Positions 63,024-64,000 of a stretch of DNA of 64,000 bases are shown here, piece by piece (within the stretch, counting starts at the first letter, position 1; each line of letters opens with the position of its first letter). This stretch comes from a bacterium (GTDB taxonomy: Bacteria > UBA8248). The position numbers were made by a program, and so were the translations under genes. Location of the stretch: the NCBI GenBank assembly GCA_022825065.1, contig JAJDYR010000039.1, positions 62,001-126,000 on the forward strand, written 5' to 3'. The notes beneath the pieces are model-generated. The model saw only the letters and a program-made list of their open reading frames with translations. It had not been told where the DNA came from and ran no database searches.

Positions 63024-64000
63024 ATGGCGTACGCCTCCCTTAAAGAATTCGTCGATGCCCTGGAGCGCGCGGGTGAGTTGCGCCGCGTTAGGGTTCCGGT
63101 GGATATCGAGCTCGAGATCACCGAGATCGCCGACCGCTCGGTGAAGAGCGGCGGCCCCGCCCTGTTGTTCGAAAAGCCGGTCGATCCCGACGGGCGCGAA
63201 TACGACATACCCGTCCTCATCAACGCCTACGCCTCGGACCTTCGGATGAAGCTGGCCCTCGGCGTCGACAGCATGGACGCGGTGGCGGACGAGGTGGCGG
63301 AGCTTCTGGAGATCAAGCCGCCCGAGGGCATCATCGAGAAGGTGAAGATGCTGCCCAAGCTCGCGCGGCTCGCGTCTTTCTCGCCCAAGTCGGTGAGCTC
63401 GGCGCCGTGCCAGGAGATCGTCGAGACCGAAAACCCGAACCTCTTCTCGATTCCCGCCATCAAGTGCTGGCCGGAGGACGCGGGACGCTACATCACTTTC
63501 GGGCACATCTACTCGCGAAACCCCCGGACGGGCCGCAGGAACGTGGGCCTCTACCGCGTGCAGTTCTTCGACGAGAAGACCGCCGGCATGCACATGCACC
63601 TGCATCACGACGGGGCGCAGAACTTTCAGGACAGCACGAAGATGGGCGCGCGCATGGAGATGGCGATAGCCCTGGGCGGCGACCCCGTCTACGTCTACGC
63701 GGCGAGCGCGCCGCTCCCGCCCGCGATTGACGAGTTGAACCTCGCCGGTTTCCTGAGGAGAAAGAGCGCCGAACTCGTCAAGTGCAAGACGGTGGACGTG
63801 GAGGTGCCCGCGGATTCGGACATCGTGGTCGAGGGCTACCTGAACCCCGGCGAGTTGAGGGAGGAGGGGCCCTTCGGCGATCACACGGGCTGGTATTCCC
63901 TGGCGGACGATTACCCCGTCTTTCACGTCACGGCCATCACCAGAAAGCGCGAGGCCATCTACCCCACCACCATCGTGGGCAGGCCCCCGATGGAGGACTA
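63024..64000 (+). CDS. ubiD: UbiD-family decarboxylase, truncated by window end
   Basis: 325 codons visible. N-terminal YASLKEFVDALERAGELRRV, then SIPAIKCWPEDAGRYITFG, RNVGLYRVQFFDEKTAGMHMH, and the catalytic Glu motif EEGPFGDHTGWYSL. Prenylated-FMN-dependent reversible decarboxylase acting on 4-hydroxybenzoate-like (quinone synthesis) or other aromatic acids. It needs the UbiX flavin prenyltransferase, not in the window. ATG 63024 is 15 bp after gatC. Confidence 0.93.
   Translation, partial: MAYASLKEFVDALERAGELRRVRVPVDIELEITEIADRSVKSGGPALLFEKPVDPDGREYDIPVLINAYASDLRMKLALGVDSMDAVADEVAELLEIKPPEGIIEKVKMLPKLARLASFSPKSVSSAPCQEIVETENPNLFSIPAIKCWPEDAGRYITFGHIYSRNPRTGRRNVGLYRVQFFDEKTAGMHMHLHHDGAQNFQDSTKMGARMEMAIALGGDPVYVYAASAPLPPAIDELNLAGFLRRKSAELVKCKTVDVEVPADSDIVVEGYLNPGELREEGPFGDHTGWYSLADDYPVFHVTAITRKREAIYPTTIVGRPPMED

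Overview
This is a GC-rich chromosomal window from a Gram-negative bacterium. It carries outer-membrane beta-barrels, lipoproteins, an outer-membrane-linked DUF1302/DUF1329/RND set, Tat genes and a Tat-dependent solute-binding protein. There are 49 protein-coding features: one is truncated by the left edge, one runs off the right edge, and one is an integrase fragment. The gene content (hisZ-purA coupling, LLM oxidoreductases, UbiD, a thiolase with its DUF35 partner) and the many palindromic intergenic repeats resemble uncultured proteobacterial or deltaproteobacterial relatives such as Tectomicrobia or Nitrospinota types. The lineage is inference; no rRNA or marker gene here settles it.

Layout. 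1-2.6 kb: end of an LLM flavin oxidoreductase, a quinone oxidoreductase and a universal stress protein. 3.3-8.1 kb: a carbohydrate-type ABC importer operon (Tat substrate-binding protein, two permeases, ATPase) behind a good sigma70-like promoter. 8.2-15.3 kb: a four-gene envelope cluster, DUF1302 - DUF1329 - YCF48-like - RND/MMPL. 15.6-18.6 kb: a FitA/VapC-type toxin-antitoxin pair with a palindromic operator, a creatininase-family hydrolase and a nucleoside deaminase. 19-24 kb: an unusual lipoprotein (zinc-protease-like domain plus TbpB-like barrel), an HNH endonuclease, an integrase remnant, DUF192 and a second LLM enzyme. 24-26.1 kb: thiC under a TPP riboswitch. 26.4-30.5 kb: a TMTC-like GT-C/TPR membrane protein and an FG-GAP repeat protein.

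30.5-38 kb is the most unusual region. Two closely related porin genes, each with its own leader of about 250 nt and an almost identical terminator, lie in opposite orientation. Together they form a diverged inverted repeat of about 1.7 kb. Between the copies sit two tandem, translationally coupled tyrosine recombinases preceded by 37-bp direct repeats.

38.1-44 kb: a small coiled-coil DUF1640 gene, then a tightly overlapped biosynthetic operon (class V aminotransferase, serA, hisZ, purA) for serine, histidine control and AMP. 44-49 kb: CcdA-like protein, acylphosphatase, tatB-tatC and a DEDDh exonuclease/GIY-YIG fusion. 49-53.5 kb: acyl-CoA metabolism (PaaK-like ligase, thiolase, DUF35 partner) followed by a degenerate sigma54-activator-like protein. 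53.5-60.4 kb: a UDP-GlcNAc cluster in which GlmU is split into separate genes (uridylyltransferase domain, sugar-nucleotidyltransferase with left-handed beta-helix, GlmS, enlarged GlmM, free left-handed beta-helix protein). 60.4-64 kb: UvrD-like helicase, gatC and a truncated ubiD.

The intergenic gaps hold several dispersed repeat families: a long inverted-repeat element of about 115 bp (five copies), a TGTTGAAAAAG motif family, a GGGACAGGC family and assorted perfect palindromes. No CRISPR array, rRNA, tRNA or intact transposase gene was seen. All identifications come from reading motifs by eye, without database searches.
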